This document shows, piece by piece, positions 18,214 through 26,506 of a stretch of 42,079 bases of DNA. A model generated the notes under the pieces. The model was not told the DNA's origin, did not search any database, and was given only the letters and a program-made list of their open reading frames with translations. The DNA is taken from positions 1 to 42,079 of the forward strand of contig CAMAUV010000039.1 of assembly GCA_945861415.1 (NCBI GenBank). Direction: 5' to 3'. This stretch comes from Akkermansia muciniphila. GTDB lineage: Bacteria; Verrucomicrobiota; Verrucomicrobiia; Verrucomicrobiales; V1-33. Position 1 is the first letter of the stretch. The number at the start of each line of letters is the position of its first letter. A program made the translations under genes and the position numbers.

Positions 18214-21200
18214 TCATGGCACGTAAGTCAGGCGCGCCCGCAGGAGAAGGCGCGGAGCTTTGCCGAAGAGATCAGCGGTGCGCCACGTCAGGGATTCCGT
18301 GCCGTCGGGGTTCATGGTGCGGCGGACGAAGATCAGACTGGAGGTCCATTCGCCGGGCGTGGGGGCGGACTCGGGGATGATGTCGACGTCATCCGCACCG
18401 GCGCGGAGAGTGATGGTGAGCGTTTGGAAGCCGGAGGGATCGAGGCCGCCGTTGGGCCAGAAGTGCTGGGAGCTGGCTGAGGGATCGCCGCCGACGGCGT
18501 ATTCGGCGAAGGCGGTGAGACCGTCGTGATCGTTGTCGCTGTCGTTATTGCTCACGCCGTGGGTGGTTTTCCATGCGGCGTAGGCTGTGCGATCGGAGGC
18601 GCCGGGATTTCCGGCGGCTGAGACGGAGGCGCGCCAGCTTTGGGCGAGGGCGGGATCGGCGGAAGGGCGGCGCAGCACGAGGCTGCGGCCTGAGCCATCG
18701 GGCTGGACAGGCCATGGTTGCGCGTCCGCGAAGGTGAAATCGGCGATGGTGGCACCGGTGCTGTTCACGAGCTGGAGCCGTTCGCCCACGTTGTCCAGAC
18801 TGCCACTGAATTCTCCGGCGACGGGCAGGCCGCTGCCGTAGCGAAGCTGAAAAGCGGCGGGTTTTTTCACAAGGAGGACCCGCGCGCCGGGAGCAATGAG
18901 GCGTCCCGTGAGGGCGGTATCGAAATCAAACCCTATGCCCAGCAGGAACCGGACATTGGCGAGGTCCGCGTAGTGCGTGGTGCTGGTATTGGTGAGTTCG
19001 ATATATTCAAAATCGCTGTCGTCGTTGAAACCGGCGGCAATTTCCGCGGGGCTTGGGTCAGCAGGGTGATACATGATTTCACTGATGACGAGGTTACCCG
19101 CGGCGGCGGCTACGGTGTTCACTAAGAACGTCGTCTCCGCGAGTGCGCTCCATGTGGAGGTGGCGCTGTCGAAAGTGCGGGCGCGGACCAGAACCTCTCC
19201 CGGCGGAAGGTAGAGCGGCGTGGTGGCGTTCGTCTTCGTACCGGTGACCGAGCAGTTGAAGCTGATGTCGCTGCTGCCCGCCCCCTGCTGGTGGATCTCT
19301 ACGGCAATGACGTTGGTGCCGGTGATAAACTTCGAAGCCGGGACGGGAATCGTGTCCACCATATTCTCGTTACTGGCGAGGGCGGACGTACCCCAACCGA
19401 TGACGGCCGGCAGAGCAGGCATGTTCGGGCGTGCGATTTCCTCGCCGTTGAGGAAAACGACGGCCCCGTCGTCTCGCTTCAGCATGATGCTGAAGCCGGA
19501 GTATTGAGCAGGATTAATCACGGTGAAGGTCTTGCGGAAATACGTCGTGATGAAGCGGTCGGTGGCGCTTGCCGGGACGCCGGGGGTGAAGTTGTCCTCA
19601 ATCACCGTGACCTCATCGCCGTCGTTGTAGCCCATTTCGGTATTTCCGGTGGCCCATGTGGCATCATTGAAGGCGCCGGAGCGCCATGCGGTGCCCTGGT
19701 CCACGTTGGTGACGAGATACTTCCACGGCACGAGGGCCGCAGTTGTTCCCATCGCGATGAACGTATCCGTCGTCGTGGCGGAGGCGAAAATTAGCGCGCT
19801 GGGCTTGATCGCGCCGCCAATGAGACGCGGGTCGCTGCCATCCGTGGTGTAATAAATGGTTCCGGAGGGAGCGCTGAGGTATAACTGCTGCGTGGATGCG
19901 ATATAGCCCCCCCATTGGCTCATGCCCGGTGCGGCGCGCGTAGGATAGAGTCCGTCGCCCTGAAGCTGCGAGATGACTGCGGCGTGGCGTCCGGGGATGA
20001 AATTGAGGAACGTATTCCGCGCGCCTTCCCAGTGCGTCTTGTCGCGTGGCGGCTCAATCTTGGCATCGCCCCAGCGGGCGCTTTCAGGAATGATGGCTGT
20101 GCTGACGGTGGCCGCGAGAGCATTAGCCCGGGCGAGATTTCTTACGGTGGTTAGGGCCCCGTCGTTGAACATGTGCTTGTGGACCCGGTCGGCCCAGCGC
20201 ATCTTGTACTCAACATTGCCGAGCATATGCTGGTGAAGATACTGTGGATTGGCGTAGTTGAAACTGGTGACGTTGGCGTTGGTGTAGGGTCCGGTGCGGT
20301 CGCCGCCAAAGCACGAGTGCTCCATATCGTGCGCGAAGTGAAGGAATCCCATGCTGCTGTCGCGTTTGCGATAGGCGAACCAGTTATTCACGGCGTCGCC
20401 GCCGCCAGTGAGCGGCGCATCACTGCTGCCGGCCCAGAAAACGAGGAGCATGTAGTCGATCTGATTGTTCGCATCAAGCACCGGAGGCCATGCAGGATTG
20501 TTCAGCGCCGTCACACCGTCCGGGGCGAGGCCCTGCATTTGAAAGTAACGGACATTGGAGGGGTCAGTGCGCATGGCCATGGCCTGGTTCCACAGGCTTT
20601 GCCATGCGGTGATTGTACCATTGACCAATTCGGTGTTATAGGAGCCGCCGTTGCCGGCGGATTTTACGATATCGTAGTCGCCCTGGTCGCCGCCGAAGTA
20701 AGCCTCGGCGTGGCCGGCCTCGGCGCGCTCCTCGGTATCGTAGAGGCCCCAATACTGGCCGTTGAGGTAGATGTGGAAGTAGCGCCCGCGCGAATAGGGC
20801 TGGCCCATGTCGCCCTGGGTCATGCGGGTGAATTCCTCGCGGAGGAAGGTATTGCTGCCGCCGTCACCATGGAGCGACCACGAATAGTTCTGCGAGGTAC
20901 GCAGGCCGATCTCATCAAACTCGCTGGTGCCCGTATCACCGTGGATGGGATAGTTGAGCTTGGGATTGCCGTAATCGGCGCGGAACCTGAGGTGGAACGA
21001 GTGTTTTGGATTACCCCCCTGCCGGCTGTAGCCGCCGCGGATGCGCACGCCGGCATTGATCCGGAAGCCGGGACCGTTAGTGCCGTCATTGAGTAGTTCA
21101 AACGAACACGGTCTTTCCCATGCGAAGCCTCGTCCGCCGGGATTGGAATAAATGCCCGTGCCCGCGCTGGTGAGCGCCGCTTGGTCCAGCACGATGCTGA

Positions 21201-23217
21201 ACGAGGGTATTGCCATGAGCGCATTCTTCACCTGCGTCACGCCGCCGATAGCCGAGTTAGCCGAGTCCACGATGACTGGGTCCATGCCGTAATCATAGAC
21301 CTGGCCATTCACCGCCGCCGTGGGCCAGCCGGAGGGGGCCGTGCCGGCAGGTGACTGCCGAATCACGTCATCGAGAAAAATGTAAGACTGGGTGTCCACA
21401 TCGGTCGCGTCCCAGCCGGCTTTGAAGGCGGCGGCGCGCAGCATGGTAGTCGCGCTGATGGTGAACGGAGCGGTATAGACTGTGCCGGTGGTGGCGGTGG
21501 GAGGCGTGCCGTTCGTTGTATAGCGAATCTCCGCGCCGGGAGTCGGCGTCGTAATTACCAACTGAAACGGAGCGGTATAGAAACCCCGGTCCACGCTGAA
21601 AGACGTGTCCGCCACTTTGCCAAGACTGGAGGCCTGCCCATTGATGGCGCCCGGCGTAGGTGCGTTGAAATACACCGGCGGCCCTGCGCCCAGAGCGGTG
21701 CTGGCGGTGATTTCGGGCGAAAGGAGAAAGCTCCCGTCGGATACGCCGGCATTCAATGCGTGAATAGCCAGAACGTTGTTCCCCGGCTGCAATTGCCGGA
21801 GGTTTGGTGTGATGTTGATAGGCTCGGGAGCGAGGGCCTGCTCGGTCGTGCGCGAGGCCGTGGCGGTGCTGTTCCAAAGAGCGGCGGCGGGAGAGTTGCG
21901 CCGCGCGACTTCCGTGCCGTTCAGGAACGCCACAAAGCCGTCGTTGTAGCGCATGGAAAGCTGTAGCGACCCAAAGATGGAGGGATTCGCCACATTGAAC
22001 GGCAGCCGCAGATAGGCTGAAGGATTGATCCCGTGCATGGCCGCCCGGATATCCGTGCGCACGAAGCCGCCTGTGACCGTGCCCACTGGATACGTGAACG
22101 CCGCAAGGCCGCCATTGGCGGTATCGCCCACCAGTTTGTGGGCCGTGCTCCATGCCGTCAGGTTGCCCGGCGCAGCGTAGAACTCCACATGCGCGCCGCC
22201 ACCCTGTTCCCAAAAGACGGCCTCAAACGAATGCAGCCCCGCGGCGAGGGTGCGCGTGCCGAGATGGTCTGCCGGGCCGTGGTTGGTGTCGTCCACCATG
22301 CAGTCGATCCCGTTGATGCGAATGCGTCCGCCGTCATCCGAGTTGAGACCAAACGACCACACGCCAGCCTGAGCCGTCGGGATTTGGATGAACCCCGTGG
22401 CCTTAAAGGCGAAGTAGTCACCGCCGCCGTTAGGAAAGACGAGGTTCCCCGTGTAATGACCCTCGCCGCCGTCGTGATAGAAATTGACCACCGGTGAGAT
22501 GATCGTGCGCTCGCTTTGGATACCCGGGCTCCCCACCGCGAGGCCCAGCAGCGCATCCGTCTCGGCGAGGTTGCTCAGCGGCGCGACCCCTTTGCGCACC
22601 TCGCGCACCGTGATGCCATGGACGAGGATTCCGTATCCCGCGCCGGTGTTGCCGGAGTTCCACGAAGCATCGGCGAAAGGAGGCTGCGTCCATGCGGTGC
22701 CGTCCGCGCCGCTGGAGGGCACCCGGTATTTCATCGCCGCGCCTTCGCTCAGCAGCGGAGTGCCGGAAAAGTTTACGCCAAAACTCCAGTCCGGATCCTG
22801 CGGCGAAAACTCCGGCGCGAACTCCTGCTGCACCGTCGTGCCATCCGGTTGCACCAGCGAGAGGTATTCCCCGGCCGCGCGCAGCGAAAAATTTGTGTGC
22901 AGCGGCTGGCCCGGCACGCGGCGGTCCTTGCTACTGGCCCACACGAGAAGGAACCCGCCGGGCGGCACACTCACGGCGGGGAACCGCCAGCGCACCAGCT
23001 GCGCTGCGCTGTCCGTCAGGAACCAGCCCTCCAGGGAAAGCGCGGTGGCGTCGGGATTGTGAATCTCGATCCAGTCCGAAAACGCCCCGTCTTCATCCGT
23101 GAGGCCGGCGGTGTTGTCGGCGAGGAATTCAGAAATGACCGGCCCAGCCTGAACATGGCGGGCAGACGCGAGCACTGCGGCGGCGGCGACCAGTAACGAG
23201 AGTGAGAATGGGTGCAT
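18214..23217 (-). CDS. Large exported LTD/PA14/CotH-type multidomain surface protein
   Basis: An intact 1667-residue protein with a signal peptide (cleavage near VQAG, residue 25). Domains in order: lamin-tail domain (about 25-135); PA14-like carbohydrate-binding domain (about 236-370, with FGLNSDDGGRIRING); chitobiase-type FN3 repeat (about 540-620, EIRYTTNGTPP); CotH-kinase-like region (about 665-1085, with FRINAGVRIRGGYSRQGGN, KHSFHLRFRADYG, YFHIYLNGQYWGLYDTEE and HFAHDMEHS); a second FN3-like turn (IYYTTDGSDPRL); a second LTD (about 1375-1500); and near 1550-1575 an acidic calcium-loop-like DSDNDHDGLTAFAEYAVGGD. CotH proteins are atypical protein kinases in spore coats; in this phylum the role is unknown, probably polysaccharide- or surface-associated. 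It is single-gene, convergent with the YgiQ-type gene. Confidence 0.9.
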   Translation of the reverse strand: MHPFSLSLLVAAAAVLASARHVQAGPVISEFLADNTAGLTDEDGAFSDWIEIHNPDATALSLEGWFLTDSAAQLVRWRFPAVSVPPGGFLLVWASSKDRRVPGQPLHTNFSLRAAGEYLSLVQPDGTTVQQEFAPEFSPQDPDWSFGVNFSGTPLLSEGAAMKYRVPSSGADGTAWTQPPFADASWNSGNTGAGYGILVHGITVREVRKGVAPLSNLAETDALLGLAVGSPGIQSERTIISPVVNFYHDGGEGHYTGNLVFPNGGGDYFAFKATGFIQIPTAQAGVWSFGLNSDDGGRIRINGIDCMVDDTNHGPADHLGTRTLAAGLHSFEAVFWEQGGGAHVEFYAAPGNLTAWSTAHKLVGDTANGGLAAFTYPVGTVTGGFVRTDIRAAMHGINPSAYLRLPFNVANPSIFGSLQLSMRYNDGFVAFLNGTEVARRNSPAAALWNSTATASRTTEQALAPEPINITPNLRQLQPGNNVLAIHALNAGVSDGSFLLSPEITASTALGAGPPVYFNAPTPGAINGQASSLGKVADTSFSVDRGFYTAPFQLVITTPTPGAEIRYTTNGTPPTATTGTVYTAPFTISATTMLRAAAFKAGWDATDVDTQSYIFLDDVIRQSPAGTAPSGWPTAAVNGQVYDYGMDPVIVDSANSAIGGVTQVKNALMAIPSFSIVLDQAALTSAGTGIYSNPGGRGFAWERPCSFELLNDGTNGPGFRINAGVRIRGGYSRQGGNPKHSFHLRFRADYGNPKLNYPIHGDTGTSEFDEIGLRTSQNYSWSLHGDGGSNTFLREEFTRMTQGDMGQPYSRGRYFHIYLNGQYWGLYDTEERAEAGHAEAYFGGDQGDYDIVKSAGNGGSYNTELVNGTITAWQSLWNQAMAMRTDPSNVRYFQMQGLAPDGVTALNNPAWPPVLDANNQIDYMLLVFWAGSSDAPLTGGGDAVNNWFAYRKRDSSMGFLHFAHDMEHSCFGGDRTGPYTNANVTSFNYANPQYLHQHMLGNVEYKMRWADRVHKHMFNDGALTTVRNLARANALAATVSTAIIPESARWGDAKIEPPRDKTHWEGARNTFLNFIPGRHAAVISQLQGDGLYPTRAAPGMSQWGGYIASTQQLYLSAPSGTIYYTTDGSDPRLIGGAIKPSALIFASATTTDTFIAMGTTAALVPWKYLVTNVDQGTAWRSGAFNDATWATGNTEMGYNDGDEVTVIEDNFTPGVPASATDRFITTYFRKTFTVINPAQYSGFSIMLKRDDGAVVFLNGEEIARPNMPALPAVIGWGTSALASNENMVDTIPVPASKFITGTNVIAVEIHQQGAGSSDISFNCSVTGTKTNATTPLYLPPGEVLVRARTFDSATSTWSALAETTFLVNTVAAAAGNLVISEIMYHPADPSPAEIAAGFNDDSDFEYIELTNTSTTHYADLANVRFLLGIGFDFDTALTGRLIAPGARVLLVKKPAAFQLRYGSGLPVAGEFSGSLDNVGERLQLVNSTGATIADFTFADAQPWPVQPDGSGRSLVLRRPSADPALAQSWRASVSAAGNPGASDRTAYAAWKTTHGVSNNDSDNDHDGLTAFAEYAVGGDPSASSQHFWPNGGLDPSGFQTLTITLRAGADDVDIIPESAPTPGEWTSSLIFVRRTMNPDGTESLTWRTADLFGKAPRLLLRARLTYVP

Positions 23218-23443
23218 GAATAAGGATCATACGCATTCTCCGCCTAGCATGTCCAGCCCTCTCACCGCCAAGAATCAGTTACCGCACTGACTCAAAAGGC
23301 GACACCGCGTGACATGAGCAACACGATGAGTCAAAAACACGATCCCCTACGACCTAGGAATCCATTGTTCCCGCTCCTAACCGCTAAGACAGCCATCGGA
23401 GGCTCCCAAAACGAGGACGCCCTGCGTCAGACGGAACAACGCA
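23218..23443. other. Intergenic region upstream of the LTD/CotH gene
   Basis: 226 bases between the start of the large surface-protein gene and the end of the next minus-strand operon. I see no gene, no T-tailed hairpin and no convincing promoter hexamers. Confidence 0.4.
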
Positions 23444-25069
23444 CTATAGACCGCGAGCCTCTAAAGCCCGGGCGAAGGATGGGTCGGTGGCGTCGAGCAG
23501 GGTGACGGTTTTCTTTTCCATATCCACCAGCAGGCGAATGATGCGGTGGGGATCATCGACGCGGAATTGTCCCGGCGTGGCGTCGTATTCGGCCTGATGC
23601 GGAATCTTGTATCGCTGCATGCTCATACGGCGGAGGGCATCGAAGAACTCTCGGGCGTCCTCCGCGGTCTGCCAGACGGAGCGCCAGAGGGTGTGATCGC
23701 CATGGGCTTCGGGTCCCGGCCAGACAGCGTAGCGGTCACCGGCCCAGCCTTCGGTGGCTTTGGTGGCGTAGTCGACATCGGCGATGGAGCGGATGAGGTA
23801 GTAGGCTCCCACTTCTCCCGCCGTGTTGATGACAAGTGGTGCGGCCCCGGCGATGCCGGTGTCGCCGAGGTCAACGGATACGGCCTCGAATGGAGGCTCG
23901 GCGAGGTAGAGTTTTTCCGGGTGCAGGATTTCCGCAGAAGACTTTGGCGGGCGCGAATAGGCGGCGTTGACGGCTTTGAGGCCGCCTTTGGCAAAGAGGG
24001 CCTGCACGAACATGTCACCCTGGGATTCCGTCCACTTCCACATGTCCTGGAGGAAGTAGGGGGCGTTGGGAGTGGGGGGCGGACCCGCCGGTGCCTGACC
24101 GCGATCAAAATTCGAATGCAACTGGTCGGCCACGGAGAATCGGACGCGGGAAAAGTTGGCGTCTCCGGAGGCGAGAGCAGCAAGCGCGCGCGCGGCATCG
24201 TCATTATCCGTGAGGACGGGCGGGCGAAGGGCGGTGGGAAAGTTCTGGACCAGCAGTGCAGCAATCAGCGCTCCGGCAAAGGCGTCCCGTGAATCGCTGC
24301 GGGCGAGACTAGCTTCCTGCTGATAGAAGAACCGGCTGGCCGCGGCCTCATAGTATCCCCCGCTCTTCTGCGCGGCGATGCTACCGGAGGCAGTGGAAAA
24401 ATCAAAGATGTCCTGCACGAATCCCATGCATTTCCACGCCCGCGCACGGGCGGCCGCGGCGACGGGATCGATACCCGCGGCGCCGGCCTCAGTGACCCGG
24501 CGGACGATATCATCCGCGGGAGCGGGCACATATTCCGGAATCTTCTGAAACGTGAGTTCCCGCAGGGAGACAAGCCTTGAAGCGATGTCCCCGGGGGTGG
24601 GCGGCGGCCTTTTGGACTCAATGGCCTCATGGAGCTTGTGCGTGAGGCTTTCCTTTTCTGACTGCAGTTCCCGCAACCTGTTCTCGAGCTTTGTAAAGGC
24701 GACACGGATAGAAGCCTCTTGGTCCTGCGTGATGACGGTTCTGTTATCGGAAATGGCCTCTGGCATGGGATAGGCCGGGTAAGTTTCCGGGGTGCCCGAA
24801 ACCTCAGCACCGAGGGCCGCGGCGAGGTCGCGGCGGAGTTTGGCATTTTCCGGCTCCAGCTGCAGGATAGACGCATGCACTGCGCGCGCGGATTCGCGGT
24901 TACGGCCGGCTGGGACAAACGTGTTGGCGGAAGAATCTATTTCCTCCGCCGCTGCGGCGGAAACGGCGGCAGAGCCTGCGGGGTGGCTCTTGTTGTAACT
25001 CTGCCAGCACCACCAGCCAGCCACGCTGGCGGTGGCGGTGAGGGTCGCCAAAAGGGTGCCTGGATGCAT
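23444..25069 (-). CDS. Membrane-anchored protein resembling a zinc peptidase without zinc ligands
   Basis: 541 residues: a hydrophobic N-terminal anchor (about 5-23), a low-complexity linker, and a coiled-coil-like stretch (about 120-155, KLENRLRELQSEKESLTHKL). A C-terminal domain (about 180-540) has the layout I associate with an HExxH family of secreted bacterial peptidases: GYYEAAASRFFY, a helix ending LLVQNF, DDAARALAALASGDA, then LQDMWKW, GLKAVNAAYSRPPKS, ILHPEKLYLAEPP and WAGDRYAVW. Where those proteins have HExxHALQDQxF, this one has G266-A-L-I-A-A-L-L-V-Q-N-F; where they have EGDA it has S301-GDA. All expected metal ligands are therefore missing. It is last in a three-gene operon, 7 bases after the preceding stop. 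The family assignment is from memory and moderately sure; loss of activity is inference. Confidence 0.7.
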   Translation of the reverse strand: MHPGTLLATLTATASVAGWWCWQSYNKSHPAGSAAVSAAAAEEIDSSANTFVPAGRNRESARAVHASILQLEPENAKLRRDLAAALGAEVSGTPETYPAYPMPEAISDNRTVITQDQEASIRVAFTKLENRLRELQSEKESLTHKLHEAIESKRPPPTPGDIASRLVSLRELTFQKIPEYVPAPADDIVRRVTEAGAAGIDPVAAAARARAWKCMGFVQDIFDFSTASGSIAAQKSGGYYEAAASRFFYQQEASLARSDSRDAFAGALIAALLVQNFPTALRPPVLTDNDDAARALAALASGDANFSRVRFSVADQLHSNFDRGQAPAGPPPTPNAPYFLQDMWKWTESQGDMFVQALFAKGGLKAVNAAYSRPPKSSAEILHPEKLYLAEPPFEAVSVDLGDTGIAGAAPLVINTAGEVGAYYLIRSIADVDYATKATEGWAGDRYAVWPGPEAHGDHTLWRSVWQTAEDAREFFDALRRMSMQRYKIPHQAEYDATPGQFRVDDPHRIIRLLVDMEKKTVTLLDATDPSFARALEARGL

Positions 25070-25076
25070 GGTTCAA

Positions 25077-25778
25077 CTAGCGGGGCTTACCAAAGAAGCT
25101 GCGCTTCCGCGGCGCGGCGGCAGGTGTGGTAGCAGCTGCGGAAGCAGGGGTTGCAGCACTACCGGGTGGATTGGCTGTGGGCATGGCAGCGGATACTTCC
25201 GAAGCCGCTCCCGTCACGGGCTGGGCAGCGCGGCCGATGGGAATCCCGGGAGTGAATTCATTTTGCTCGCTTTGCACCGGAGCGGTGGGCGGGGGGGCCT
25301 GCACTTGGACAGGTTTGGCCTGTGGATCGTCCGGATTGTAAACAATGGCCGCCCCTTCGCGCACGACGCGGGGGTCCACGCCGGGCACGTCCCGCAGCGC
25401 GCCGGGATAAAACACCCGGCGGATGAGCTGCCCTTTTTTGTTGTACTGTTGCTCCTCCGCAATCTGATCCGTCTTTTTATCGTAGCCGTAATAGATGGAG
25501 CCCATAGGGGTTTTCCTGCCATCGTAGATCACGCCGTTGCGCAGCCGGCCTAGGGAATCGGTCTGGAACACGCGTTTGAAGATCATGATGTTCCGCTTGG
25601 TGTAGGTTTCCTCCACAATGGTGGTCTTGTCGCCCTGCTTGGCAGAAAGCGTGTAGGTGCCGTCGCGGTGAATGAACTTGCGCCCAAAGGCACCGACGGG
25701 GCGGTTCACCATACCATCCTCTCCGCGGGCGGCGGCGACGAGAACAGTGGCAGTGATGAATGTGATGAGAAGTTTCAT
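25077..25778 (-). CDS. Small secreted protein of unknown function
   Basis: 233 residues with a signal peptide (MKLLITFITATVLVAAARGE). A central region is rich in Tyr/Lys/Asp turns resembling MORN- or toxin-antitoxin-type repeat strands (NGVIYDGRKTPMGSIYYGYD, then EEQQYNKKGQLIRRVFYPG). The tail is an unstructured Pro/Ala/Thr/Ser stretch with a basic end (PRKRSFFGKPR). The start ATG overlaps the stop of the upstream cytochrome gene (ATGA), so translation is probably coupled. I do not recognise a family. It is the middle gene of a three-gene operon. Confidence 0.75.
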   Translation of the reverse strand: MKLLITFITATVLVAAARGEDGMVNRPVGAFGRKFIHRDGTYTLSAKQGDKTTIVEETYTKRNIMIFKRVFQTDSLGRLRNGVIYDGRKTPMGSIYYGYDKKTDQIAEEQQYNKKGQLIRRVFYPGALRDVPGVDPRVVREGAAIVYNPDDPQAKPVQVQAPPPTAPVQSEQNEFTPGIPIGRAAQPVTGAASEVSAAMPTANPPGSAATPASAAATTPAAAPRKRSFFGKPR

Positions 25779-26395
25779 GGGGCTGCGGCTTTGGCCTCGG
25801 CCGCAGCGGCGGCTTTGGCCTGATCCTGGGTTGCGGGAGAGAGTTTTGCGAGCGGGACTTTGAAGGACTTGTTTTCCGCGGTTTTAATCACCACGGCCTC
25901 GCCGCTCATGCGCACATAGCGGGCTTTGATGGTTTTGCCTTCCGTGTTGGTCCAGTCCTGCAAAGGCGCTGGCGGAGCCTCGGGCTGGCGCGTGGGCAGG
26001 CCGCCGGAACTTTTGCCGCCCGGTTTTCCGCCGCCGCTGCCATCGAGGCTGGCACCCTCCTCGATCCACTGGCGCAGCACTTTAATTTCCGCCGGGCTGA
26101 GCCGCTCCTTGCCGGAGGGTGGCATCGGATCCTTGTCCCTCGTCACAAGATCCAGAAAATTGCTGCGTTCCGGATCATGCGGCACAATCTGGCCCTTGGG
26201 CCCGATGTCGCCGGCAAACCGCTCGAGGTTGTCGAATACATAACCCGCTTTCTCTTTTTTGGCCTCCTCACTGTGGCAGCCGTAACATTTGGCCTTCAGG
26301 ATGGGACGCACATCCTTCTTAAAATCGACGGCCCGGGCCCCACCAGCGAGGGTGAGGAGAGCGGAGAGCAGCAAAGTGATGCGGAGGGGCGCCAT
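25775..26395 (-). CDS. Secreted c-type cytochrome (PSCyt1-like) with C-terminal SHD1-like domain
   Basis: 206 residues with a signal peptide (MAPLRITLLLSALLTLAGGA, cleavage near RAV-D). A planctomycete-type cytochrome domain follows: VRPILKAKCYGCHSE gives the CxxCH haem site at 37-41, and DPMPPSGKERLSPAEI supplies the likely axial Met91. The last 60 residues (WTNTEGKTIKARYVRMSG, NKSFKVPLAKLSPATQ) look like the small SHD1-like beta domain often found in exported proteins of this superphylum. The frame is open to 26497, but ATG 26395 opens the signal peptide. First gene of the operon; its stop overlaps the next start by 4 bases. It presumably carries electrons or senses redox state in the periplasm; no dehydrogenase partner is present. 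Confidence 0.88.
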   Translation of the reverse strand: MAPLRITLLLSALLTLAGGARAVDFKKDVRPILKAKCYGCHSEEAKKEKAGYVFDNLERFAGDIGPKGQIVPHDPERSNFLDLVTRDKDPMPPSGKERLSPAEIKVLRQWIEEGASLDGSGGGKPGGKSSGGLPTRQPEAPPAPLQDWTNTEGKTIKARYVRMSGEAVVIKTAENKSFKVPLAKLSPATQDQAKAAAAAEAKAAAP

Positions 26396-26506
26396 AGCGG
26401 CAGAAGAATACCTGACGCTGCCCGCCGCGCAAATGCTTAAGTCGCCGGGCGAGTGCCCTGAATGGGAGCGGTCGCAGGCGTGCCCGGAGCGCCTCATGGC
26501 GAGGCT

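Noticed and set aside
20173..21096. A 307-codon plus-strand frame with Val/Gly/His-rich sequence
   Set aside because: Antisense to the CotH-like region of the 1667-residue protein; no domain recognised.
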